Of a stretch of DNA of 40,425 bases, positions 33,456 through 40,361 are shown piece after piece; the first letter of the stretch is position 1, and each line of letters begins with the position of its first letter. Location of the stretch: the IMG/VR virus record IMGVR_UViG_3300017770_003026, positions 1-40,425 of that record, one strand, 5' to 3'. The notes under the pieces are model-generated. The model was not told where the DNA came from. It did no database searches and worked only from the letters and a program-made list of their open reading frames with translations. A program made the translations under genes and the position numbers. The stretch is from a virus.

Positions 33456-33760
33456 CAAAACAAGAAATTGACAATTTAGTAAACGAACACAAAGTAGTTT
33501 TGTTTATGAAAGGTACTAAAGACGCTCCGGCGTGTGGATTTAGTATGAAGGCAGTAAAAATACTAGAAGTATTAGGTGCTGACTTTGAAACACGTAACGT
33601 ACTAGCAGATGCTGAACTACGTGAAAATATTAAAGAATATAGTGAATGGCCTACAATTCCTCAACTTTATATTGATGGAGAATTCCAAGGTGGAAGCGAT
33701 ATCATGGTAGATATGTTCCATGATAAATCATTAGCGGAGGCATTGAATGCTCAAAATTAA
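33452..33760 (+). CDS. monothiol CGFS glutaredoxin (GrxD/Grx4-like)
   Basis: A 102-aa single-domain glutaredoxin with [17 protein letters not shown], so the active site is CGFS (C28-S31), followed by [19 protein letters not shown] containing the cis-proline TIPQ and the GG-S-D glutathione-binding motif. CGFS glutaredoxins bind a bridging [2Fe-2S] cluster with glutathione and act as cluster carriers or storage rather than disulfide reductases. The ATG overlaps the sufB stop and the end overlaps sufC by 14 nt. A Grx gene between sufB and sufC is not the E. coli order and suggests it serves as a dedicated cluster relay here (inference). Confidence 0.95.
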   Translation: MTKQEIDNLVNEHKVVLFMKGTKDAPACGFSMKAVKILEVLGADFETRNVLADAELRENIKEYSEWPTIPQLYIDGEFQGGSDIMVDMFHDKSLAEALNAQN

Positions 33761-34403
33761 AAACCTAAAAGCAAGCATTAACGGAAAAGAAATACTTGAT
33801 GGTATTGACTTAGAAGCAAATGCTGGCGAATGTATTCTAGTTACAGGGCATAATGGAAGTGGTAAGAGTACCTTATTACATACTATTATGGGACGTCCAG
33901 ATATTGATGTTGATGGAGAAATTGAATTTAACGGTGAAGATGTACTAGACATGGAATGCTTTGAAAGATCACGTAATGGATTCTTTATTGCACATCAATC
34001 ACCGCCAACACTAGACGGTGTAAACACATTGTCTTTGTTTAGTGAATTTGCAAAGTTTGATTCACCTGATGCACGTAAGATTGAAATCATACGTCAAACA
34101 AAAGGTGTATTTAAAGAACTATCATTGCCTGAAGATTGGACACAAAGAGATTTCAATCACGGAGCAAGTGGTGGCGAACGTAAGAAGAATGAACTAGCAC
34201 AGGCAAAATTAAAAACGCCTCGTGTACTATTGTTAGACGAGCCCGACAGTGGATTAGAACAGTCTAGTCGTTCACAAGTTACTGATTTAATTAAGTCAGT
34301 ATGTGATGACGGTGGTATTGTGTTTCTGGTAACACACGATCAACTTTTACAAGATAGTTACCCAACTAAACAAATAGAGTTGTCAAATGGCCAAACCTTA
34401 TAA
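33747..34403 (+). CDS. sufC: SufC, ABC-type ATPase of the Suf scaffold
   Basis: A 218-aa cytosolic ABC ATPase. Walker A GHNGSGKST spans residues 34-42, the Q-loop AHQSPP has Q84, the signature SGGE is at 141-144, Walker B VLLLDEPDSGLE around 160-171, and H197 in VTHDQ is the switch histidine. DSGLE in place of the transporter STALD is typical of SufC. It lacks membrane segments and dimerises on SufB/SufD to drive cluster assembly. It is about 30 residues shorter than the E. coli protein, mainly through trimmed loops and C-terminus, with every ATPase motif intact. It overlaps glutaredoxin by 14 nt and sufD by 17 nt. Confidence 0.95.
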   Translation: MLKIKNLKASINGKEILDGIDLEANAGECILVTGHNGSGKSTLLHTIMGRPDIDVDGEIEFNGEDVLDMECFERSRNGFFIAHQSPPTLDGVNTLSLFSEFAKFDSPDARKIEIIRQTKGVFKELSLPEDWTQRDFNHGASGGERKKNELAQAKLKTPRVLLLDEPDSGLEQSSRSQVTDLIKSVCDDGGIVFLVTHDQLLQDSYPTKQIELSNGQTL

Positions 34404-34842
34404 TAAAATATACACAAACGAAAACGGTATATCGTTAAATTTACATCCGCAAGATGTAGAAAATCACGAAGAATATAATATTACTGTTATACAAGAACAT
34501 GGACATTGTCCTGTTAGTATTAATGTACATCCTGAGAAAGATTCATTAAGTAAGATAAATGTAAGAATATATGCTGAAAACAATGCTAGTGTTGATTGTA
34601 TTCTTAGTTGCTATGTTGCTAAAGACGCAAGTGGTGTAGATACTGATATGCAAATTAGAAGTTGGCCTTTTGATAAAAGCAGAATCCAAGCACGACCTGA
34701 AATGTTTGTTTTAAATAACGACATTAAAGCCGCACATGGTAATGCACTTGGTACACTTAGCCAAGAAGATAGATACTATTTGCATAGTAAAGGCATAACA
34801 AACTATAAAGATATTCTTAAGGAAAGTTTGTATGAGAAATAG
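34387..34842 (+). CDS. sufD: shortened SufD-like protein, 151 aa
   Basis: The C-terminal half (RPEMFVLNNDIKAAHGNALG, then TLSQEDRYYLHSKGI) corresponds to the SufD/SufB family end, where SufD proteins read P-x-L-x-I-x-A-D-D-V-K-C-x-H-G followed by L-x-x-x-Y-L-x-S-R-G-I. H117 matches the histidine (E. coli SufD H360) at the SufB-SufD interface where the cluster forms; the nearby cysteine is alanine here. Typical SufD has about 420 residues; the N-terminal domain and most of the beta-helix are missing. Residues 30-77 (YNITVIQEHGHCPVSINVHP and on) may be remaining helix strands. There is no frameshift: start and stop overlap both neighbours cleanly, so this is a stable mini-SufD. Confidence 0.8.
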   Translation: MAKPYNKIYTNENGISLNLHPQDVENHEEYNITVIQEHGHCPVSINVHPEKDSLSKINVRIYAENNASVDCILSCYVAKDASGVDTDMQIRSWPFDKSRIQARPEMFVLNNDIKAAHGNALGTLSQEDRYYLHSKGITNYKDILKESLYEK

Positions 34843-35995
34843 ATTTCCGTTTTTTAAAGAACACCCTGACCTAACGTATCTGGACAGTGCCGCTACAAGT
34901 CAAACACTTGACACTGTAATTACTGACACAGGAACGTTTCTAACATATAAAGCAAATGCACACCGTAGTGGGCATAGCATGGGTGCATTTATAGACGAGA
35001 AGTATCATACAGCAAAAGAAAAAATAGGCGAGTGGCTTGGTATTACTGATCCACAAGATAGAATTGTTTTTAACAGTGGTGCAACACAAGGATTGTATGA
35101 CGCAATACAATTAGCAACACGGAGACAAGATGACTTTAGTGTATTTGTTGGCGGTGACTTTCATCACAGTCTTACATTACCCTTTCACTCAACAGGCTAC
35201 AATCATTGTCATTATATAAAACTAACTGAGTCTGGTGTGTTAGATTTGTCTGATTTAGAAGCAACTCTACGTGAAGACCAGTCTGAAGTTAAGATAATTG
35301 CTGTAACTGCCGTTGGTAATGTTACCGGTACTATCAATGATTTAGAACGAATAAGATTCATTGCAGGACAATATAATGCAATTACAATAGTAGACGCATG
35401 TCAAAGCATGGGGAAAATACATCATAACTACGAAGGTTTTGATTTTGTAGCATGGAGTTGGCATAAAGTATACGGACCATCAGGACTTGGTTGTTTAATG
35501 ATTGATCCTAAGTGGTTAGAAAAAGCACCAGTACATCCAGGCGGTGGCAGTGTATCAGCAGTAAGTTATCTACATGAAACATATCTAACTAACGCACAAA
35601 AATTTGAAAGCGGTACACCAAACTTACAAGCAATATTCACTTTGCCAAACTTATTAAATTGGCTTATTAGAAATCAAAGTGATATACTTGCACATGATAA
35701 AGCACTAGCAGTAGTTGCTAATGACTTGTGCGAAAACAATCCTTACGCAAGCCAAACAGGACTTATAACTATGGTGCCACAACACGGTACTATAGAAGAT
35801 TTTACAATGCTTCTTGATGCTAAAAATATTATGATACGTGGAGGGAACCTCTGTGCAGAGCCTCTAGTACGCAATATAAGCGTCAACAAAGGGCTATTAA
35901 GAGTTAGTTGGGGTGCTTATACTACCAAAGAAGAATTAGAACTAGCGTTTACAGCAATTAAGGAAGCCGATGCTCGAATTTCAAAATTTGTATGA
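34832..35995 (+). CDS. sufS: SufS, type II cysteine desulfurase
   Basis: A 387-aa PLP enzyme releasing sulfur from L-cysteine as a persulfide. Family landmarks: YLDSAATSQ at the N-terminus, AHRSGHSMG, IVFNSGATQGLYDAIQ, VGNVTGTI, the PLP-lysine K212 in SWHKVYGPSGLG, FESGTPN, and catalytic C341 in IMIRGGNLCAEPL, where SufS has R-x-G-x-x-C-A-x-P. The Cys is on the short loop typical of type II enzymes, which need SufE to accept the sulfur. Length is close to the usual 400-410. It overlaps sufD by 11 nt and sufE by 26 nt. Confidence 0.95.
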   Translation: MRNRFPFFKEHPDLTYLDSAATSQTLDTVITDTGTFLTYKANAHRSGHSMGAFIDEKYHTAKEKIGEWLGITDPQDRIVFNSGATQGLYDAIQLATRRQDDFSVFVGGDFHHSLTLPFHSTGYNHCHYIKLTESGVLDLSDLEATLREDQSEVKIIAVTAVGNVTGTINDLERIRFIAGQYNAITIVDACQSMGKIHHNYEGFDFVAWSWHKVYGPSGLGCLMIDPKWLEKAPVHPGGGSVSAVSYLHETYLTNAQKFESGTPNLQAIFTLPNLLNWLIRNQSDILAHDKALAVVANDLCENNPYASQTGLITMVPQHGTIEDFTMLLDAKNIMIRGGNLCAEPLVRNISVNKGLLRVSWGAYTTKEELELAFTAIKEADARISKFV

Positions 35996-36359
35996 AGACC
36001 TCTTTGAACTAGAGGAAGCAATGGACAAGTACGAGTTCATTATGGAATACGGAACTACTGCATCTAGCGTACAAGAATTCGAAAGGAATAGTAACGATCT
36101 TATAAAAGGTTGTACAAGTTCTTTATGGGTTAAGTATTCTAACAGTCAATTTACATGTCAAGCAGATAGTGCTATTGTAAAAGGACTAGCAGGTATGATT
36201 TGTGATTGGTACAATCAAGCAACTAACACACAACGTCAGTCGTTCAGTATAAACACACTTACCGATATAGGTTTAGCACCGTTGCTAAGTATGGGTAGAC
36301 AGAATGGTGTTAATAACTTAATTAATACAATGAAAGTCTTGGAAACCGGGGAAGCCTAA
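35970..36359 (+). CDS. sufE: SufE, sulfur acceptor for SufS
   Basis: A 129-aa protein with the SufE core: DLIKGCTSSLWVKY with the persulfide-accepting C48, ADSAIVKGLAGMI, and a C-terminal IGLAPLLSMGRQNGVNNLI that corresponds to the SufE L-x-x-x-L-S-x-x-R-x-N-G motif. SufE takes sulfane sulfur from SufS and passes it to SufB. Length is near the E. coli protein (138 aa). It is the last gene of the operon; its TAA lies in the loop of a GC-rich hairpin before the convergent phoH gene. Confidence 0.93.
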   Translation: MLEFQNLYEDLFELEEAMDKYEFIMEYGTTASSVQEFERNSNDLIKGCTSSLWVKYSNSQFTCQADSAIVKGLAGMICDWYNQATNTQRQSFSINTLTDIGLAPLLSMGRQNGVNNLINTMKVLETGEA

Positions 36360-36367
36360 GCCTCCCC
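36348..36367. terminator. GC-rich hairpin between convergent sufE and phoH
   Basis: GGGGAAGC (36348-36355) and GCCTCCCC (36360-36367) form an 8-position stem with one A-C mismatch around the loop CTAA. It is the only GC-rich stem in an AT-rich area and sits exactly between convergent genes. Neither strand has a clear U-run, so termination may be inefficient or factor-assisted. Confidence 0.5.
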
Positions 36368-36374
36368 TAAAATT

Positions 36375-37100
36375 CTATTCGTCGCCATAGACCGATAAAA
36401 CTTCTTTTACAGCCTCATGCCTTTCAATGTCTCCTTGTTCGAAACGGACTACGTCCAGGTGCTTGTTTTGACCGTGTGATTCAAATTGGTGAATAAAGTC
36501 AATCAAACCGTTATCTACTTTACGATCTGCTTGAGCTAAGTCACCAGTAACGACCATCTCTGAGTTATCTCCTAGCCTTGTTAATAACATTTTCATCTGG
36601 TTAGGGGTTGCGTTTTGCATTTCATCTGCAATAATATATGCGTCTTTGAAAGTTCTACCACGCATAAATGCTAGTGGAGCAATCTCAATTATGCCTTCTT
36701 CAATCATGCCTTCAATTTGTTTTGCATCAAAATATTCTCTTAACACATCAAATATAGGTCTTGTCCAAGGCGCCATTTTTTGTTCTAGCGTACCTGGTAA
36801 AAACCCTAGATCTTCGTCGACCGATACTGCTGGTCTTGTTACAATGATCTTATCAATATTACCTTCTTTAAACTTCTTCACAGCCGTTTGGACTGCTAAC
36901 ATAGTTTTACCCGTGCCAGCAGGACCAATAGCAAAAACTATTGATTTGGTCGTATCTAGCAATTTTAGGATATATGTTTCTTGATGTTTATTTCTTGGAA
37001 TAAGTTGTACTGATGTTTTCTTGTTAAAAGTATTGAATTCGATAACATTGCTGTTACCGTTTGCGACCCGTTTATCACGAGCTTTTCTCTTTGCACCCAT
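36375..37100 (-). CDS. phoH: PhoH-like ATPase
   Basis: A 241-aa P-loop protein on the minus strand with Walker A GPAGTGKT at residues 59-66, IIVTRPAVSVDEDLGFLPG (the PhoH signature) at 85-103, Walker B AYIIADEMQN ending near 163 and VVTGDLAQAD. PhoH is an ATPase, probably an RNA helicase-like factor, common in marine phages and often named for phosphate starvation although that link is not general. The basic N-terminus (MGAKRKARDKRVANG) may contact nucleic acid. Start ATG follows TAGGAGGAC. A TATAAT lies about 95 nt upstream on its strand but without a good -35. Confidence 0.9.
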   Translation of the reverse strand: MGAKRKARDKRVANGNSNVIEFNTFNKKTSVQLIPRNKHQETYILKLLDTTKSIVFAIGPAGTGKTMLAVQTAVKKFKEGNIDKIIVTRPAVSVDEDLGFLPGTLEQKMAPWTRPIFDVLREYFDAKQIEGMIEEGIIEIAPLAFMRGRTFKDAYIIADEMQNATPNQMKMLLTRLGDNSEMVVTGDLAQADRKVDNGLIDFIHQFESHGQNKHLDVVRFEQGDIERHEAVKEVLSVYGDE

Positions 37101-37219
37101 TAATTGTCCTCCTATATGGATAACTGGAGCAGGAAATGTTTACCCGTAGGCTATATCTCCTACAAAAGTATTTACCTCCGTAGACTCATTATAAAAATAT
37201 ATGTTAACTAACTTATGCG

Positions 37220-37227
37220 GATAAATA
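37220..37227 (+). promoter_or_regulatory. T4-type late promoter box GATAAATA
   Basis: GATAAATA (7 of 8) in the 155-nt divergent gap between phoH and the gene at 37256. Predicted start near 37233; leader about 23 nt with GGAAG. The gap also holds GTAGG/CCTAC arms (about 37146-37163) that would form a small hairpin in the phoH leader. Confidence 0.55.
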
Positions 37228-37255
37228 AGTATATAAGAATATTGGAAGCAAACTC

Positions 37256-37789
37256 ATGCAAGATATAATGAATATTATTAAAAATGTTGAATCTATCTAT
37301 GATAGCAATACAGCATTTAATGTATTAAAAGACTTTGAAAAAGTCCTAGACGAACTTGATCTTTACGTTTATAAGAACTGGGAAGATGGCGAACTTGCTA
37401 TGGGTCCACAAATTGATAGACATTGGGTAACCTGTGGCTTTATGTGGGAAAAGGAAAATATGCCTGATCCTATGGGAGGCAAGCGTTTACTAGATTATGA
37501 TTGTAAAGTACGCTTTAAGAAAGATACAATACTAGTTCCTAGAAAAATTACTAACCCTGATGATATACGTCCTGGTAGTAAAAAAGGTAAACTTGATCGT
37601 AAACCAATTTGGATAGTAGAGATTCAAATGCCTAAGAAACTTATTATAGATATAGTAGGACAAATGGATACAGAATCATATGCAGAACAACCTGCTAACG
37701 ATGCGGCACCACAAGCACAAGCAGAAGAACAACCAGCAGACGCGGCAGTAGCGGCGGCTCCAGCACCTGAAGTAGAGGCGACAGTATAA
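37256..37789 (+). CDS. hypothetical late protein with Ala/Pro/Gln-rich tail, 177 aa
   Basis: Residues 1-140 form a folded-looking domain with helices at the start (MQDIMNIIKNVESIYD; FNVLKDFEKVLDELD) and beta segments rich in Trp/Lys (VTCGFMWEKENMPDP; KPIWIVEIQMPKKLI). Residues 143-177 are a low-complexity linker (ANDAAPQAQAEEQPADAAVA). No domain known to me. Its stop overlaps the next ATG (TAATG), so the two products are probably made in similar amounts and may work together. Late box upstream indicates a virion or assembly role. Confidence 0.6.
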   Translation: MQDIMNIIKNVESIYDSNTAFNVLKDFEKVLDELDLYVYKNWEDGELAMGPQIDRHWVTCGFMWEKENMPDPMGGKRLLDYDCKVRFKKDTILVPRKITNPDDIRPGSKKGKLDRKPIWIVEIQMPKKLIIDIVGQMDTESYAEQPANDAAPQAQAEEQPADAAVAAAPAPEVEATV

Positions 37790-38505
37790 TGGGATTAAAA
37801 GCAGGCGATCTTAGAGACACATTAGATCATACATTTGAAGTTGACTCTTTTGCAAGCAAAATGGGTGAAGATAAAGACATTGTAACAATGAGCTTTAGTC
37901 TTAAAGAAAAAGCCGCGGCAGATGACTTAATGGCTTTCTTAGAAAGAGGTTACGGATTTATACTAGACGCAGATGCAACATCAGGCGAACAACGTGACGG
38001 CACATATAAAGTGTTTGTTGAACTTGCTAGAGATAAAGAAGTACACAATAACATCATGGAACTAATAGATGGTGTTAAGAGTCTTGCTGAAATGGACGAC
38101 TTTAAATTTAGATACTATAAAAACTGGCGTTCAAATGATGTAACACAAGAAGCATTAGAAGAACTTATACCAAATGACCCAGACAACTATGGTATTAAAG
38201 TTGAAGAAGCAAGAATGAGTAATTATAAAGAGTTCTTTAATAAGAGCTTTTTAGACGAAGTAGAACTTAAAGAAACTAAGTTAAGTATATCAAAGAAATA
38301 TTCAGATCCGTTATTCTTTGAATTTATTGATTTCGGTGATGTAGTAAATATAAAAGATAACATTGATGGCAAATTCGACATAATGGAGAGCTATCCTGAA
38401 ATACTCTTTTTGACCAAGTATATTGGTGACTACAACATAAGTAAGTATGGAGACAAACTTGTCTTTGAGAATAAAGATAAGGGTCTCGTTTTAAAAAGGA
38501 TCTAA
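37789..38505 (+). CDS. hypothetical protein, 238 aa
   Basis: A 238-aa soluble, acidic protein translationally coupled to the 177-aa protein. The first 90 residues (FEVDSFASKMGEDKDIVTMS, FSLKEKAAADDLMAFLERGY, GTYKVFVELARDKEVHNNIM) alternate strands and helices like a small ferredoxin-type fold; the remainder is charged. I do not recognise a family. It directly precedes the endolysin gene but nothing in it suggests lysis. Confidence 0.6.
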   Translation: MGLKAGDLRDTLDHTFEVDSFASKMGEDKDIVTMSFSLKEKAAADDLMAFLERGYGFILDADATSGEQRDGTYKVFVELARDKEVHNNIMELIDGVKSLAEMDDFKFRYYKNWRSNDVTQEALEELIPNDPDNYGIKVEEARMSNYKEFFNKSFLDEVELKETKLSISKKYSDPLFFEFIDFGDVVNIKDNIDGKFDIMESYPEILFLTKYIGDYNISKYGDKLVFENKDKGLVLKRI

Positions 38506-38506
38506 A

Positions 38507-39373
38507 ATGTTTGAACTACAAAAAGAACACCTGGCACAATTAATTCCAGGGAACGATAACGTTGACGGATGGCATGAAGCTCTTGTAGCAATTATGCCTA
38601 AGTATGGTATTAACACAGTAAGACGTGCCGCACACTTTATTAGTCAGTGCGCACATGAATCTAACAACTTCCGTAGTTTACAAGAAAATTTAAACTATAG
38701 TGAAAAAGCACTTAACGCAGTCTTTGGCAGATACTTTGGTCCAGCACCAAAACGTAATGCGGCAGAATATGCACGTAACCCAGAGATGATTGCTAACTAT
38801 GTTTATCAAGACGAGTTTCGTAAATATAAAATGGGCAACGTTAACGAAGGTGACGGTTGGTTATTTAGAGGACGTGGACTAAAGCAATTAACAGGACGTG
38901 AAAACTATACACGTTTTGGCGCAACAGTAGACATGACAGCAGAACAAGCGGCTGAATATGTTGCTACTGAAAAGGGTGCTGTTGAATCAGCATGTTGGTT
39001 CTGGGACGCAAATAATTTAAATTCTATTGCAGACACAGATGACGTTGTAAAAATGACTAAGAAAATTAACGGTGGTAACATCGGACTTGAGTCACGTCAG
39101 AAGCGTTATACAAAAGCAATGGAAGTATTTGGTAGCCCAGTAACACTTGCAGACGATGCAGGTGATGATGATTTTGATATCGATGATATTGGAGTACTAC
39201 GCAAAGGTTGCAGAGGCGAAGGTGTACAAATGATGCAAGAAGCATTAGGCATTGGCGCAGATGGAATTTTTGGTCCAGGTACAGAACGCAAATTAAAAGA
39301 GTGGCAAGCAAGTAAAGGCTTAACAGCAGACGGAATAGCCGGACCTGCTACACTCGGAGAGTTACTAGGCTAA
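38507..39373 (+). CDS. endolysin: GH19 chitinase-like domain plus peptidoglycan-binding domain
   Basis: The 288-aa protein has a GH19 catalytic domain at about residues 1-210 with catalytic E51 in ISQCAHESNNF, YFGPAPKRNAAEYARNPEMI, GDGWLFRGRGLKQLTGRENY and KKINGGNIGLESRQKRY. A PG_binding_1 domain fills residues about 228-288 (VLRKGCRGEGVQMMQEALGI, DGIFGPGTERKLKEWQ, DGIAGPATL). An acidic linker (DDAGDDDFDIDD) joins them. It cleaves the glycan strand of peptidoglycan at lysis. No signal peptide is seen, so export depends on a holin not identified here. Ribosome site AAAGGATC. Confidence 0.9.
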   Translation: MFELQKEHLAQLIPGNDNVDGWHEALVAIMPKYGINTVRRAAHFISQCAHESNNFRSLQENLNYSEKALNAVFGRYFGPAPKRNAAEYARNPEMIANYVYQDEFRKYKMGNVNEGDGWLFRGRGLKQLTGRENYTRFGATVDMTAEQAAEYVATEKGAVESACWFWDANNLNSIADTDDVVKMTKKINGGNIGLESRQKRYTKAMEVFGSPVTLADDAGDDDFDIDDIGVLRKGCRGEGVQMMQEALGIGADGIFGPGTERKLKEWQASKGLTADGIAGPATLGELLG

Positions 39374-39381
39374 TTACAATT

Positions 39382-39867
39382 ATGTTTAGTTCAATTAAAA
39401 TTGCTATGATAGTCGTTGCCCTTGCTACAGCAGGCGGCGGCTTTCTACATTACAAAAATGTTAAAGCAGACTTAGAAACAGCTAAAGCAAATAATATATT
39501 ACTAGAGGCGTCCATTGATGGACAGAAGGCTGTAATTGCACAGCAGGCTAATGATTTTAAATCAATACTAGCCGCTAACGAAAAACTACAAGCACAAAAC
39601 AAAGTTTTATCAAACGAGTTTAAAGCACTAGATGAACGCTTTAATAAAATCAACGGTGCAGGTAAAGTACGTGATATAGGTAAACTTGCTGTTGAGCGTA
39701 GTAGCTCAGTTGAACGTGTTATTAATGGTGCTACCAAAAAAGCAATGAGATGTGTAGAAATTGCAATGGGTGCGCCGCTAACGGAGAAAGAGATTAATGC
39801 AACTAAGAAATCACAGATCAATTCTGAGTGTCCTAGCATTGCTAACCCTAACTACGTTCCTTACTAG
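39382..39867 (+). CDS. Rz-like inner-membrane spanin
   Basis: A 161-aa protein with a single N-terminal transmembrane segment (residues about 6-22, KIAMIVVALATAGGGFL) followed by a long heptad-rich periplasmic helix (KADLETAKANNILLEAS; ANEKLQAQNKVLSNEFKALD). This is the i-spanin layout. It spans the periplasm with the lipoprotein encoded in the overlapping downstream frame and fuses the membranes in the last step of Gram-negative host lysis. A C-terminal cysteine pair (RCVEIA, SECPS) may stabilise the complex. It is 8 nt from the endolysin gene. The ATG has only a weak ribosome site. Confidence 0.8.
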   Translation: MFSSIKIAMIVVALATAGGGFLHYKNVKADLETAKANNILLEASIDGQKAVIAQQANDFKSILAANEKLQAQNKVLSNEFKALDERFNKINGAGKVRDIGKLAVERSSSVERVINGATKKAMRCVEIAMGAPLTEKEINATKKSQINSECPSIANPNYVPY

Positions 39868-40189
39868 TTGTAGTACGGTACAAAAGTTAGATGTGTTTGC
39901 TACTGAAGTAGAAAGAGCACCTTTAAATCTACCCAATCCTGACACACCTAAACTAGAAGAACTTAGATGGACTATCATTACTAGCGAAAACGCACAAGAA
40001 GTATTTGCTAAAATGCAAGAGCAAGGCAAAGACCCTGTACTGTTTGGTTTAAGTGATGATGACTATGAGTTGTTATCTAAGAACTTTGCACAGATACGTG
40101 CTTACATGATACAACAAGGTTTAACACTTGAACAGTATCGTGAATATTATGAACCAAAAGAAGAAACAGGAAAGGAAAATGCCAATTAA
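39797..40189 (+). CDS. Rz1-like outer-membrane lipoprotein spanin
   Basis: Starts 71 nt inside the i-spanin gene in another frame. The N-terminus is a lipoprotein signal peptide: basic MQLRNHR, hydrophobic ILSVLALLTLTTF, lipobox LTSC with C25 as acylation site. The mature 106 residues contain a Pro-rich part (APLNLPNPDTPKL) and a helical end (MQEQGKDPVLFGLSDDD; QIRAYMIQQGLTLEQYREYY). Overlapping Rz/Rz1 genes are characteristic of spanin pairs. The protein is longer than lambda Rz1 (60 aa). Together with the endolysin it indicates a Gram-negative host. Confidence 0.8.
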   Translation: MQLRNHRSILSVLALLTLTTFLTSCSTVQKLDVFATEVERAPLNLPNPDTPKLEELRWTIITSENAQEVFAKMQEQGKDPVLFGLSDDDYELLSKNFAQIRAYMIQQGLTLEQYREYYEPKEETGKENAN

Positions 40190-40361
40190 ATTTAGGCCTA
40201 GCCAGAAGGTAAGAGATAAAAACTCTGGCAAATACATTACAACACACTTTTATATTAAAAGTACACCAACAGCTGAGTTACAAGAATTTTTAGAAAATCA
40301 TAACTCACGTCCCAAGCACAAAGTTAAAGTAAAGAAAGAATTAACACGTAGAGGCTTATAA
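40179..40361 (+). CDS. hypothetical basic protein, 60 aa
   Basis: Start at ATG 40179 after AAAGGAAA; an earlier in-frame ATG lies deep inside the spanin gene. The product (MPIKFRPSQKVRDKNSGKYI, then TTHFYIKSTPTAELQEFLEN) is strongly basic, ends in KVKVKKELTRRGL and looks like a small nucleic-acid-binding or ribosome-associated protein, but no family is recognised. It overlaps the spanin end by 11 nt and the next ATG by 1 nt. Confidence 0.6.
   Translation: MPIKFRPSQKVRDKNSGKYITTHFYIKSTPTAELQEFLENHNSRPKHKVKVKKELTRRGL

Noticed and set aside
34387-34842. Mini-SufD as a pseudogene or frameshifted sufD
   Set aside because: No further SufD-like sequence is found in other frames nearby, and start and stop overlap sufC and sufS as neatly as the rest of the operon.
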